Shown here piece after piece: positions 7,550 to 16,362 of a stretch of 38,233 nucleotides of DNA (position 1 is its first letter; each line of letters starts with the position of its first letter). The stretch is from Nitrospirota bacterium (GTDB lineage Bacteria > Nitrospirota > Thermodesulfovibrionia > Thermodesulfovibrionales > Dissulfurispiraceae), in contig JADFXI010000015.1 in the NCBI GenBank assembly GCA_015233655.1, positions 1 to 38,233 on the forward strand, read 5' to 3'. A program made the position numbers and the translations under genes. The notes beneath the pieces are model-generated. The model was not told where the DNA came from, did not search any database, and worked only from the letters and a program-made list of their open reading frames with translations.

Positions 7550-8397
7550 TTTTTAGTAAAGAATGATCGTTTAAGTTTAACAAGATAAAAAAGACAGATA
7601 CCGCTTACAAGTACGGCCAACAATATTGCCAACGGCAGTTTCAGTCCATGCCAGATGCCTTTCTTCATGACAACGATGTTCCCCGAAGCTACACTCAAAT
7701 AGCGGTACGAAGTGTCCTCGTAAATAATAAGCGCAAAAACAGGATAGGTGCTTCCCGGAAGTCCCCCCGTATTTTTAACGTCGAACGAAAGTTTTTTTTC
7801 ATCACCTGGTGACACGGCAATTTCCTGCAATCTGTTCTGTACAGCAAACTCTTTGGAAGTCACCAGCCGCACCAAGACTTTTCTTTCAATTTCATCGGTG
7901 TTTTTTACGGAAACCTTCAGTTTTTCGCTGCCGGACAGGTTAAGGGTACCGACAGAGCCCGCCACACGGGCATTGGGCGATTCCTGGTAATCGGCATAGT
8001 TTATGGTCAACGCATTAAAAGGGTATTGGTTCGCGTCGGTATAATCAACTGATATAAGCACCGGATACCGGCCCGGCTTTTCAAAAATAACCGGGGTAGT
8101 GAATTCCTCGGTAAACTGTTCATTCGGCCCCAGTACCCTGCGGGCCTTTCCATAAGTCCGCTTGCCCTGGACTTCGACGCTCGTTTTCACATTCTCTGCC
8201 GGTTCATCTCCCTTGTTCGTCACCTTTACAGATGTCCTTAAACTATTCTGAAACAGCTCCACTCCTGCCTCTATCTCGATAGAAATAAAAGAAGCAGCCG
8301 ACGGATCGGGGCACACAACTCCCAACATAAGGAGTAGTACCAAGAAAAAATATATTTTCCGCATCATTGTCATGTCACTCATTTTAGCCCACATCAT
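7546..8397 (-). CDS. Exported membrane-anchored beta-sandwich protein
   Basis: 283 residues from the ATG that overlaps the upstream stop; an in-frame ATG at 8367 (MMRKIYFFLVLLLML) would give a more ordinary signal peptide. After the signal come two beta-rich segments resembling CARDB/NEW3-type Ig-like modules: VKVTNKGDEPAENVKTSVEV (about residues 55-75), and VKNTDEIERKVLVRLV to FDVKNTGGLPGSTYPVF (about 160-220). A single transmembrane helix (PLAILLAVLVSGICLFYLV) sits near the C-terminus, followed by a basic tail (KLKRSFFTKK), so the bulk should face the periplasm. No catalytic motif is visible. Operon position suggests it accompanies the glycosyltransferase in envelope work. Confidence 0.8.
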   Translation of the reverse strand: MMWAKMSDMTMMRKIYFFLVLLLMLGVVCPDPSAASFISIEIEAGVELFQNSLRTSVKVTNKGDEPAENVKTSVEVQGKRTYGKARRVLGPNEQFTEEFTTPVIFEKPGRYPVLISVDYTDANQYPFNALTINYADYQESPNARVAGSVGTLNLSGSEKLKVSVKNTDEIERKVLVRLVTSKEFAVQNRLQEIAVSPGDEKKLSFDVKNTGGLPGSTYPVFALIIYEDTSYRYLSVASGNIVVMKKGIWHGLKLPLAILLAVLVSGICLFYLVKLKRSFFTKK

Positions 8398-9149
8398 TGA
8401 ACAATGTCCTTTATTATTTCTTCAAGCAGGAATATCAATTGCTCAACATCAAAGCAGACATCCGCTGTAGTGTCAAAGCGTATGCTGACCTGTGAATCAA
8501 ACTCATCATCACGCGGCCAATACAGAAAAAGCACAGGCAGCCGTGGAAAGACATATACCAGCCATGCGTGGCCCGTCGAAAAACCATCAGGGTGTTCGGC
8601 GCCTTGCCGGTCAAGATACGAGGCCGTTTCCATTAAATGTCCGTCAAACAAATTCTTCAGCGGTTCTTCACACTCCCTCTTGAACGCCTTATATTTCATA
8701 AGGCCTCCTCTCAGTTCGCTATGCAAGACCCACTTGCCGGAGATTTTTTTTGCCCCTCCGTTCTTTATATAGAATAACGCCAGCATTCTCATCCAGGGGG
8801 TGAGAATGCCGTCTGTCTGCAAATCCCCTCCTGCGCCGACAGAAACATCCCTGCCGAAACATCTCATCAAAAGCCTTCCGTCCCTTAACTCCGCGCCGAG
8901 GTCTGCGGCAATATCCTCAAACCGGATTTTCCCCATTTCGTCTTCCAGGTTTGATATCAGGTCCTCCCGCCAATCGGTTTTCGTGATCAAGCACGCCATA
9001 TCGTCTCGTTCTTTGTCTGTCAGCTTCGGGCATTCCGAAAGGTCAGCGTCTCCTTTCAGCACTGCAAAAGCGAAAGGCATGCATGCCTTCTGCCTGCAAG
9101 TGCCGCAGTTGGTCTTTGGGAGTCTTTTATATACATCAATTGGGTTCAT
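8394..9149 (-). CDS. DUF3786 protein with N-terminal Fe-S domain
   Basis: 251 residues. The first 55 residues carry NCGTCRQKACMPFAFAVLKG and LSECPKL: Cys15, Cys18, Cys23 and Cys40 match the four-cysteine 4Fe-4S module (PF04060-like) found in corrinoid proteins and RnfB. The remainder resembles DUF3786, an uncharacterised family often found in anaerobes, with PDGFSTGHAWLVYVFPRLPVLFLYW and an acidic C-terminus (FLLEEIIKDIVQ). It is probably cytoplasmic; the function is unknown. A 21-base gap separates it from the upstream Fe-S gene and a four-base overlap couples it to the downstream membrane protein. GGAG lies 12 bases before the ATG. Confidence 0.85.
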   Translation of the reverse strand: MNPIDVYKRLPKTNCGTCRQKACMPFAFAVLKGDADLSECPKLTDKERDDMACLITKTDWREDLISNLEDEMGKIRFEDIAADLGAELRDGRLLMRCFGRDVSVGAGGDLQTDGILTPWMRMLALFYIKNGGAKKISGKWVLHSELRGGLMKYKAFKRECEEPLKNLFDGHLMETASYLDRQGAEHPDGFSTGHAWLVYVFPRLPVLFLYWPRDDEFDSQVSIRFDTTADVCFDVEQLIFLLEEIIKDIVQ

Positions 9150-9170
9150 TAGAAGACAAACTCCGACGGC

Positions 9171-10394
9171 TTATGAACTGCCGTACTTAGGTTTCTCACC
9201 TTGCACGGCTTCGCCTATAATTTCCACAATATGCTTCACATTGCCTCCTTTTATGCCGCTTCTAAGCTGCAGGACGCAGTTAGGGCAGGAGGTGACTATC
9301 ATGCCTGCATCCTTATAAGACTCCACCTTTTTTTCGAGAAGTCCCTTGGACATGTCAGGATACAATATCCTGAACGTTCCGGCCAGTCCGCAGCACCCCT
9401 TTTCAGAATCAATGGGACTGATTCCTGCCGACTTCAGCACCGCCCTCGGTTCGGCCTGCAGACCAAGACTATATATTGCATGGCAGGGATCGTGGTAAGC
9501 TACGCTGGACAAGATTTGGCCCATGTCTTTCTTTATCTCGGGCTTCTCTGAGCTGAAAAACATGGTAACATCCATCGCTCTCTTAACGCCGTCGCCGATT
9601 AATTTTCTGTATTCGTCCCTGATAAAATAGACGCATGTCGGACAAAGGCCGATGATCGCTTCCACGCTCATTTTTCTGAACAACTTCATATTTCTCTCCG
9701 CCAGTTCAGCGGCATCCTCTTCAAAGCCCAGCCCCAGAAGGGGTGCGCCGCAGCAAACTTCTCCCTTCGGGACCACGACATCGAAGTTCATACTGTTTAA
9801 AATAGTTATTAGTGAACTGCCGATGTGAGGGTAAAGGAAGTTAACAGTGCATCCCGCAAACACAGCGACCCGGCCTCTCGGTCTTGCCACCTTGAAAAGA
9901 GAAGTGCCGTCCCTGAGCGACGGACCGGTTATATTTACGCCCATCTCATGCAGCGTCCTGAAATAAGGGAGTTTATGCACCGGCAGCAATTCCCCCAATC
10001 CATCAAGAAATTTCAGCACCTTAAAGCCGGTGGAGGCCCTTTTGAAAGCAAGCCTGGCAGCAACCCCGAGGAATCTCCTTCTCTTGCCTGACTTCCTGAG
10101 GCTCTTTCTTCCTTCGTAGACAGCGTCGGTGATATTGATGCCCAAGGGACAAAGTGTATTGCACGCCCCGCAAAGCATACAGCTGAATATTCTTTCGTCG
10201 AGTATTTCGGACGGCCCGATCTCTCCCTCTATATATTTTTTAAGCAGGATAACGCGGCCCCTGGCACTCATCCCTTCGGTAACATCCTCGCCATATGTCG
10301 GACACTGGGCCTTGCAACTGCCGCACCTAACGCACAAATCCAGATCATGCGCAGAGCGCAAAATACCCCTTCCCTCTTCCGGCGCGTTATTCAT
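9171..10394 (-). CDS. GlcF-like (Fe-S)-binding oxidoreductase subunit
   Basis: 407 residues. Two ferredoxin motifs are complete: CVRCGSCKAQCP (Cys21, 24, 27, 31) and CMLCGACNTLCP (Cys72, 75, 78, 82). Two CCG-type domains follow, with GEVCCGAPLLGLG near residue 215 and GCCGLAGTF near residue 335; these usually bind a further Fe-S or heterodisulfide-type centre. The layout is that of GlcF, the electron-carrying subunit of glycolate or lactate oxidases, and of HdrD-like proteins. No GlcD-type FAD subunit lies next to it. Its start overlaps larE by eight bases (GGGAAGCTGA precedes the ATG). The pairing with LarE hints at 2-hydroxyacid metabolism, but this is inference. Confidence 0.88.
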   Translation of the reverse strand: MNNAPEEGRGILRSAHDLDLCVRCGSCKAQCPTYGEDVTEGMSARGRVILLKKYIEGEIGPSEILDERIFSCMLCGACNTLCPLGINITDAVYEGRKSLRKSGKRRRFLGVAARLAFKRASTGFKVLKFLDGLGELLPVHKLPYFRTLHEMGVNITGPSLRDGTSLFKVARPRGRVAVFAGCTVNFLYPHIGSSLITILNSMNFDVVVPKGEVCCGAPLLGLGFEEDAAELAERNMKLFRKMSVEAIIGLCPTCVYFIRDEYRKLIGDGVKRAMDVTMFFSSEKPEIKKDMGQILSSVAYHDPCHAIYSLGLQAEPRAVLKSAGISPIDSEKGCCGLAGTFRILYPDMSKGLLEKKVESYKDAGMIVTSCPNCVLQLRSGIKGGNVKHIVEIIGEAVQGEKPKYGSS

Positions 10395-11169
10395 TCAGCT
10401 TCCCGCTCCTGAACCCTTCCAGGTCAATGCTCACACATTTAAAGCCCAAATCTTTAAGGCGCTGAACAACTGCGTTCCTTGTCTCATTCTCAAAAAACCT
10501 GGAGAGTTCCTTTGCTCCGACCTCTATCTTCGCCATATCATTGTGGTTCCTGACCCTGAGATCTCCAAACCCCAAGCCTCTTAGAAAGGCCTCAGCCAGC
10601 TCCACTCTTTTCAGGGCCTCCTTAGTAATCTGAACGCCGTATGGGAACCTCGATGAAAGGCAGGGAGACGCGGGCTTGGACCATGTAGGCAACCCCATGT
10701 CCCTCGAAAGGCCCCTTATTTCATCTTTTGTCAGACCTGTTTCGAGCAGGGGGCTTCGCACGCCGTACTTTGCCGCAGCTTGTCTCCCGGGGCGCCAATC
10801 CGACAGGTCGTCGTAATTGCTGCCGTCAAGTACAAACCTGTATCCTTCATCCCTCGCTATAGCAGCCAGTTTTGAAAAAAGCTCGTCCTTGCAATGGAAA
10901 CACCTGTCTCTGGGGTTGCACGCAAAGAGAGGATTGGACAGTTCATCCGTCGGAATCACTTTATGGGCAGCGCCCAGAGATTTCGCAATCGCCACAGCAT
11001 TATCCAGTTCGGCGCCGGGCATGGTTTCAGAATATGAGGTAACTGCAAGGGCGGATATGCCGGAATCCATTACCGCCTTAAGAAGAAATGTGCTGTCAAC
11101 GCCGCCGGAGAAAGCAAGCACCGCTGACTCCATCTCACGGAGTATAGATAAAAGTTTCTGATATTTCAT
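10387..11169 (-). CDS. larE: LarE, ATP-dependent sulfur transferase for nickel-pincer cofactor
   Basis: 260 residues. The PP-loop ATP pyrophosphatase signature is SGGVDSTFLL (residues 21-30). LarE adenylates a carboxylate of the pyridinium precursor and inserts sulfur to build the nickel-pincer cofactor of lactate racemase and related enzymes. Cys170 in PASPCLSSRFPYG sits where the sacrificial cysteine lies in Lactobacillus LarE. There are also Cys84, Cys90 and Cys93 (CNPRDRCFHC). Some LarE proteins use an Fe-S cluster on three cysteines instead, and I cannot decide between the two mechanisms here. No larA, larB or larC is in the window. The start shares one base with the rng stop (TAATG). 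Confidence 0.93.
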   Translation of the reverse strand: MKYQKLLSILREMESAVLAFSGGVDSTFLLKAVMDSGISALAVTSYSETMPGAELDNAVAIAKSLGAAHKVIPTDELSNPLFACNPRDRCFHCKDELFSKLAAIARDEGYRFVLDGSNYDDLSDWRPGRQAAAKYGVRSPLLETGLTKDEIRGLSRDMGLPTWSKPASPCLSSRFPYGVQITKEALKRVELAEAFLRGLGFGDLRVRNHNDMAKIEVGAKELSRFFENETRNAVVQRLKDLGFKCVSIDLEGFRSGKLNE

Positions 11170-12677
11170 TAAAGAATGGTGATTTCGTAATTCTCCTGAT
11201 GGAACCGGATGTCCTCTTTTATGATGAGCTGGATGCCGTATGCATTTTCGATCTCCTCTATGCCCTGACGCTCTTCATAGGACAGGAGTTCCGCCACGTC
11301 AGGATGGGCCTTGATCATCGCTATAGTGCCCCTGGTGAGGTTCATTTTCCTCACCTTCCTGAATATTTCATACGTCACAGTCCGCGCGGATTTCACAAAC
11401 CCCCTGCCCTCGCAGTACGGGCACTGCTCGCACAGTACTCTCCCAAGGCTCTCGCGTACCCGCTTTCTCGTCATCTGTATAATGCCGAGTTCGGAAATAT
11501 TGTAAATGGTGTTCTTGGCCTTGTCCCTCTTCATTATTTCGACCAACGCCTTGAAAACCTTTTCCCTGTTTTCGAGCTTTTCCATGTCGATAAAATCCGT
11601 AATGATAATACCTCCCAGATTTCTCAACCGTATCTGGTAGGCTATTTCCTTGACCGCCTCAAGGTTAGTTTTCAAAATAGTGTCTTCGAGATCCTCTTTG
11701 CCTACGAACTTGCCGGTGTTGACATCAATGACCGTCATGGCTTCCGTCTGGTCGATGACGACATAGCCTCCTGATTTCAGCCATACCTTCCGGCCCAGTG
11801 CCCTCGAAATATCAAGCTCTATCCCGAAGGCCTCGAACATCGGCTCCCGGCCATCATAAAGCTCTATCTTATCTATAAGCCTGGGGAAATACGTACCGAC
11901 AAATTCCTTGAGCCGCCCGTATTCCTCCGGAGAGTCTATGACCAGCCTCTCGACATTATGGCTCATGAAATCGCGGACGCTCCTGAAAACCAGGTCCAGA
12001 TCACTGTAAAGGAGATTCGGCGCAGAGGCCTTCTCCCTCTTTTTCTGAACACTGTCCCACAGTAGTATCAGAAATTCGAGGTCCCGTTTTATCTCATCGG
12101 TCGTGGCATCTTCGCAAGCCGTCCTCATTATCAGGCCATAACCTTTGGGTTTTATCTCCGCCGCAATATCTTTCAGTCTTTGCCTTACCTCTTCATCCTC
12201 TATACGGCGCGAAATACCTATATGTTCGACATTGGGCATGAGCACCACATACCTTCCGGGCAGAGTAACATATGAAGTGACCCGCGCACCCTTGGTGCCG
12301 ATAGGGTCTTTCGATACCTGCACAAGCAGCTCCTGGCCCTCCTGTATCAGTTCCTCTATAGACAGCAATTCCTCCTTGCACTCATTTCTCTCATACAAAT
12401 CGTTCTCTTCGATTTCGCTGTCCAGGAATGCGGAGTAATAGTCCTCCATGTCCCTCATAATGTCCGCCACATACAGGAAAGCGGCCTTCTCGAGACCTAT
12501 ATCAATAAATGAAGACTGCATTCCGGGCAGGATCTTGAGCACCTTCCCCTTGTATATGTTACCGACAAGGCTTGTGTCCCTCTTCCTTTCAATATACAGC
12601 TCGACTACCTGTCCCCCTTCAAGAAGGGCGACCCTGCTTTCCTCTTTGGTAACATTGATAATCAGTTCCGATGTCAT
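11169..12677 (-). CDS. rng: Ribonuclease G (RNase E/G family)
   Basis: 502 residues from the ATG at 12677, whose ATGA overlaps the upstream stop; the track start at 12704 would add nine unlikely residues. An S1 RNA-binding domain lies at about 35-130 (GNIYKGKVLKILPGMQSSFIDIG). The catalytic DNase I-like region has MTVIDVNTGKFVG and ITDFIDME, whose aspartates match the magnesium ligands Asp303 and Asp346 of RNase E. The zinc-link is present as CEQCPYCEGRG. The length fits RNase G, without the long C-terminal scaffold of RNase E. It processes rRNA and decays mRNA in the cytoplasm. Genes for TIGR03960-type proteins often precede rng in other bacteria. Confidence 0.95.
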   Translation of the reverse strand: MTSELIINVTKEESRVALLEGGQVVELYIERKRDTSLVGNIYKGKVLKILPGMQSSFIDIGLEKAAFLYVADIMRDMEDYYSAFLDSEIEENDLYERNECKEELLSIEELIQEGQELLVQVSKDPIGTKGARVTSYVTLPGRYVVLMPNVEHIGISRRIEDEEVRQRLKDIAAEIKPKGYGLIMRTACEDATTDEIKRDLEFLILLWDSVQKKREKASAPNLLYSDLDLVFRSVRDFMSHNVERLVIDSPEEYGRLKEFVGTYFPRLIDKIELYDGREPMFEAFGIELDISRALGRKVWLKSGGYVVIDQTEAMTVIDVNTGKFVGKEDLEDTILKTNLEAVKEIAYQIRLRNLGGIIITDFIDMEKLENREKVFKALVEIMKRDKAKNTIYNISELGIIQMTRKRVRESLGRVLCEQCPYCEGRGFVKSARTVTYEIFRKVRKMNLTRGTIAMIKAHPDVAELLSYEERQGIEEIENAYGIQLIIKEDIRFHQENYEITIL

Positions 12678-15142
12678 AATGGTTCCACCCATCCGTCTTT
12701 CCACCCGTAATATGCAGTTCGCGTAATGTCCATTCCTCTGAAACTTCCGCCGAAAAGCGTTTCGGCAACTTCCCCGACCCTGGCCTTTAAAGACCCCTGG
12801 TCCCGCAACAAAAGACCGATGTCCATACTGCCGCCGTCAACGACACTTGAGACTTCCTCTATACAGGGACTTATATCGATTTCCTTACCGTCTCTAATGG
12901 CGATAAGCGCGCCGTATCGTCCGCCTTCAACCCGGCTGGGAAGGTCCTTTGCCGGCAGGCCTTTAATAACATACTCATAACGGGTCACAAAAGTACTCAG
13001 GGAAGGCTCGCCCGTTGGAATGACGGCCATTTTGCCTATCCTGATCTCTTCGGGCATGCGCCTGTTTATCTCATCCCTATAAAATTCTATATCAAAAGGG
13101 CTGAAAACCTCTACATCAAAATACTCCCTCTCTCCGGCTATGCCGACACTGAGAGACGGACCGAAAGCGACTCGCGGCGCAGGATGGAACCCCTTGGAAA
13201 CGTCGAACCTGACCCCGGCCCTCCTCAGACCCCTCAGCACCGCTGTTGCCAATTCAAGATGGGAAAGATAGCGAAGCATGCCCAGCTTTGAGAACTGCAC
13301 CCTGACACGCAGTTTGGGACGCGCCGAATCCGAACGGATGGGAGCAACTGCAGGGCCCTCCGAAGCCGGGATACCGGTACGCCTGGAAGAAGGACACCGC
13401 AATCCGCAGCTCGTACAGCTCTCAGTGCAGGAGGCGGTCTTTTCGACAGCCAATGCGCGCTCGTATTCCTTGTAAAGAAAATCCTTCTTTACCCCAATGT
13501 CAATAATGTCCCACGGCAGTTGTTCATCCCTGCCAAAAACCCGTTCTGCGTAAGCGGCGCAGTCTATGCCTGTCTTGTTCATTGCATCAGACCACAACGA
13601 AAAATCAAAATGCTCCGACCATCCGTCCAGCCGACAACCCGCCCCCCACGCCGCCTCGATCAGACGCGACATGTGTTCATCGCCACGGGCAAAGGCCCCC
13701 TCCAGAAAACTCGTGCGTTCATCGTGCCCTTTATACTTCAGCTTCCTGCTGCCCAACGATTGCCTCAGGTAGCCCAGCTTCCGCTTCATCTCGTCGAGGC
13801 TTATCTGCCCGCACCACTGAAACGGGGTGTGTGTCTTCGGCACAAATGGAGAAACTGTGACGCTGACATTGACGAATTTGCCGGTACTCTTCCTGGCTAT
13901 CTTAAGTGCGGAGGCGGCCATTTCCCCTATGGCCTCTATGTCTTCATCAGTCTCAGTAGGAAGCCCTACCATAAAATAAAGTTTAAGATTGAGCCATCCT
14001 TCTTCAAAGAGCGCTCTCAGGGCCTGTTCGTAATCATCAGAGGTAAAATCCTTGTTGATGACTGCGCGCAGGCGGTCGGTGGCCGCTTCAGGGGCGATCG
14101 TGAAGCCGGTCTTTCTAACCGAACGTATCTCCCTTAGGACCGACCTGTCAATTGCCTTAACGCGCAAAGACGGAAGCGATACCGCAATGCCTGAATTGCC
14201 GTGGCCGGCATTGAATTCTTTTATTACCGGCAGAAGGCAAGAATAGTCGCCGGCACTTAGCGAAACCAGCGATATCTCGTCATATCCCGTATTTCTGAGC
14301 GATTCCTCGGCAAGCCTCAATACTGTCTCGGGTCTCCTCTCCCTTAGAGGGCGGTAAATCATTCCCGCCTGGCAGAATCTGCATCCCATAGGACATCCCC
14401 TCGATACCTCGATGTTAATCCTGTCATGGACAATCGAAGTATATGGGACCACGGGTTTGACCGGGTAAGCCTGGGAATCGAGATCATCGACAATTCGTCT
14501 GTGTATCCTTTGCCCCGCGCCATGAATCGCAGGCACATAAAAACCCTCAAGCGCCGCAATCTCCCTCAGCACCGACTCGCGTCTGCCGTCACCTTCCTTC
14601 TTCCAGCGATTAATAATTTGCGCCAGTTCGATAACAGCGCCCTCTCCGTCACCAATGAGAAATGCGTCAATGAACGGGCCCATGGGGGCAGGATTGACTG
14701 TGCAAGGCCCCCCGGCAACGACGAAAGGCACATGCCCCTTAATGTCCAATCTTTCCGCAGCATGCAGCGGCACGCCGCCGAGGGAAAGCATATTGAGCAC
14801 GGTTGTATAAGACAACTCGTACTGCAGACTGAAACCGATTATATCGAAGTCCCTGATCGGGACGCGCGATTCAAGGGCTGCAAGGGGTTGTGACGAACTC
14901 TTCATGTGCGCTTCGAGGTCAGGCCAGGGGGCAAAACAGCGCTGCGCAGAAGCGAACGGGAGACTGTTAAGGATGTCATAAAGTATTTTCAATCCCAGAT
15001 GCGACATGCCGACTTCATATGTGTCAGGGAAAGCGAGTAAAAAGCGAACGTCGTCCTTGCGCGCCGCGGCACCTGGGGGTTCGACTGCATTATACTCACT
15101 GTTTATGTAACGGCTGGGCTTTTGGAAAAAAGAAAGGTCCAC
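12674..15142 (-). CDS. TIGR03960-type radical SAM protein fused to TIGR03936/DUF2344 domain
   Basis: 822 residues beginning with GTG at 15142. A B12-binding-like N-terminal region (FLLAFPDTYEVGMSHLGLKI) is followed by the radical SAM core at about residue 250, with GCPMGCRFCQ (CxxxCxxC) and FTIAPEAATDRLR. A cysteine cluster, CTESCTSCGLRCP near residue 585, may hold another cluster. The C-terminal 200 residues form the DUF2344 domain (QFSKLGMLRYLSHLELA, then VSKGFHPAPRVAFGP), which in many genomes is a separate protein. The fused form is common in deltaproteobacteria and Nitrospirota. The reaction is unknown, but the gene sits beside rng widely, suggesting RNA-linked chemistry. It heads the long minus-strand operon. 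Confidence 0.92.
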   Translation of the reverse strand: MDLSFFQKPSRYINSEYNAVEPPGAAARKDDVRFLLAFPDTYEVGMSHLGLKILYDILNSLPFASAQRCFAPWPDLEAHMKSSSQPLAALESRVPIRDFDIIGFSLQYELSYTTVLNMLSLGGVPLHAAERLDIKGHVPFVVAGGPCTVNPAPMGPFIDAFLIGDGEGAVIELAQIINRWKKEGDGRRESVLREIAALEGFYVPAIHGAGQRIHRRIVDDLDSQAYPVKPVVPYTSIVHDRINIEVSRGCPMGCRFCQAGMIYRPLRERRPETVLRLAEESLRNTGYDEISLVSLSAGDYSCLLPVIKEFNAGHGNSGIAVSLPSLRVKAIDRSVLREIRSVRKTGFTIAPEAATDRLRAVINKDFTSDDYEQALRALFEEGWLNLKLYFMVGLPTETDEDIEAIGEMAASALKIARKSTGKFVNVSVTVSPFVPKTHTPFQWCGQISLDEMKRKLGYLRQSLGSRKLKYKGHDERTSFLEGAFARGDEHMSRLIEAAWGAGCRLDGWSEHFDFSLWSDAMNKTGIDCAAYAERVFGRDEQLPWDIIDIGVKKDFLYKEYERALAVEKTASCTESCTSCGLRCPSSRRTGIPASEGPAVAPIRSDSARPKLRVRVQFSKLGMLRYLSHLELATAVLRGLRRAGVRFDVSKGFHPAPRVAFGPSLSVGIAGEREYFDVEVFSPFDIEFYRDEINRRMPEEIRIGKMAVIPTGEPSLSTFVTRYEYVIKGLPAKDLPSRVEGGRYGALIAIRDGKEIDISPCIEEVSSVVDGGSMDIGLLLRDQGSLKARVGEVAETLFGGSFRGMDITRTAYYGWKDGWVEPL

Positions 15143-15205
15143 TATTTAAAATAGCATCTGCAAGCAGCTTAGAGCAAGAAAACCGGATATGTTAAAATAA
15201 ATGTT

Positions 15206-16054
15206 GTGAAGAAATACATTGCATATTCTCTGTTGCTGCATCTGTTGCTCGTTCTTATCGCTTTCCTGCTGGTCCGTTACACTAAATTAAAGACGCCGGA
15301 AACTTTTGTTGCATCTATTGTTGCGCCTGAGGAACTGCAGGAGAAAAAGCAGCCTGAAGCGACCCCGCATATGCAGGAAAAAGACCTCCGCAGGATGCCG
15401 CGACTTCCGAAAAACCTGCCGCCCCCGGAAAAGTTGACCGCACTGCCTTCATCTCCTGCCCAGGCAAAGAAATCCCGCTCAGTTGAACGTCCGGAAGAAA
15501 ACGTGAGTGCAAATGCCGGCCGCGGCCCTTCCGTCAGCCCTCATGAACCCTCGCCAACCAGGGATGAGCCGGGCATGTCACAGGAACAGGGCAAAAGGGG
15601 CATTGGAGATTCGTTTCAGTCATCGAGACAGCCATCTTGGGGCAGGACAACACGAGATAAGCTCTTAGACAGGGAAGTCATTGACAAATTTGCGTCGAAG
15701 GACAGTGAAACAAAGAAAGACAACAGCATTACATTCGATACGACTGAATACAAATATTATGGCTATATGCAGCGACTCCGCGAAAAGATAGAGGGCATAT
15801 GGAAATATCCTGCTGAAGCTGAACAAAGAAAACTTAACGGTGAGGTCTATATCAGATTTACCATCAGGAAAGACGGGGCCCTGGCTGCGGCCGAACTGGT
15901 CCATACCTCGGGGTATAAAGTCCTGGACGATGCTGCCATCAGGGCCTTAAAAGAAGCAAATCCATACTGGCCGCTGCCTGACAGCTGGAACCAGGACTCA
16001 CTCACCATTACAGGCAGGTTCGTTTACTACTTTTATAATACATATATAAGATAA
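15206..16054 (+). CDS. TonB-family energy transducer
   Basis: 282 residues starting at GTG 15206 (KKYIAYSLLLHLL). A single N-terminal transmembrane helix (residues about 5-24) is followed by a long proline- and lysine-rich periplasmic linker (about 35-180) and a TonB C-terminal domain from about 190 (YMQRLREKIEGIWKYP, GEVYIRFTIRKDG, VLDDAAIRALKEANPYWPLP). TonB couples the inner-membrane proton-motive force to outer-membrane transporters. No exbB or exbD lies beside it in the window, so partners must be elsewhere. There is no strong ribosome site before the GTG. It is divergent from the TIGR03960 gene with a 63-base gap. Confidence 0.9.
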   Translation: MKKYIAYSLLLHLLLVLIAFLLVRYTKLKTPETFVASIVAPEELQEKKQPEATPHMQEKDLRRMPRLPKNLPPPEKLTALPSSPAQAKKSRSVERPEENVSANAGRGPSVSPHEPSPTRDEPGMSQEQGKRGIGDSFQSSRQPSWGRTTRDKLLDREVIDKFASKDSETKKDNSITFDTTEYKYYGYMQRLREKIEGIWKYPAEAEQRKLNGEVYIRFTIRKDGALAAAELVHTSGYKVLDDAAIRALKEANPYWPLPDSWNQDSLTITGRFVYYFYNTYIR

Positions 16055-16104
16055 GCGGCAGCCCGGCCTATTCTCTTCGTCCGGCGCGTTGTTATAATAA
16101 TTAC

Positions 16105-16344
16105 ATGGGGTGCCGGTTATATCTGAAAGTGGGAGACAGGGTCAGCCATAAAAGGTACTGGATCTGGGGAACAGGCGAGGTTGTCGAAGAAAGACACTCC
16201 GACCTGCCCGGAGGATTTTGCCTTGTCAGGATTCTCTTTCAGGACGGCAGGGAGCGCTCCTTCATCAATGACCTCAACAGTGAACTCTGCTGCTACTTTG
16301 CAGGAATCAGGCTGCTCGACAATTTCTCACCGTGGGAAACGTAA
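16105..16344 (+). CDS. Small DUF3553-like protein
   Basis: 79 residues. LKVGDRVSHKRYWIWGTGEVVEE followed by CLVRILFQDGRERSF has the pattern of DUF3553 (a small beta-barrel module, also found at the C-terminus of some UvrD-like helicases). It has no signal peptide or membrane segment. The product is short but the composition and strand pattern look genuine, and the antisense frames are not convincing. Its role is unknown. A TATAAT lies only six bases upstream of the ATG, so it may be read from the tonB transcript or as a near-leaderless message. It converges on pilQ with an 18-base gap. Confidence 0.72.
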   Translation: MGCRLYLKVGDRVSHKRYWIWGTGEVVEERHSDLPGGFCLVRILFQDGRERSFINDLNSELCCYFAGIRLLDNFSPWET

Positions 16345-16362
16345 AACTAAAATAAACCGGCC

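Noticed and set aside
6947-7588. 213-residue plus-strand ORF opposite the GT2 gene
   Set aside because: No recognisable motif, and the opposite frame has all the GT2 signatures.
13520-14137. 205-residue plus-strand ORF inside the TIGR03960-type gene
   Set aside because: Shadow frame; composition unlike the neighbouring genes and no start signal.
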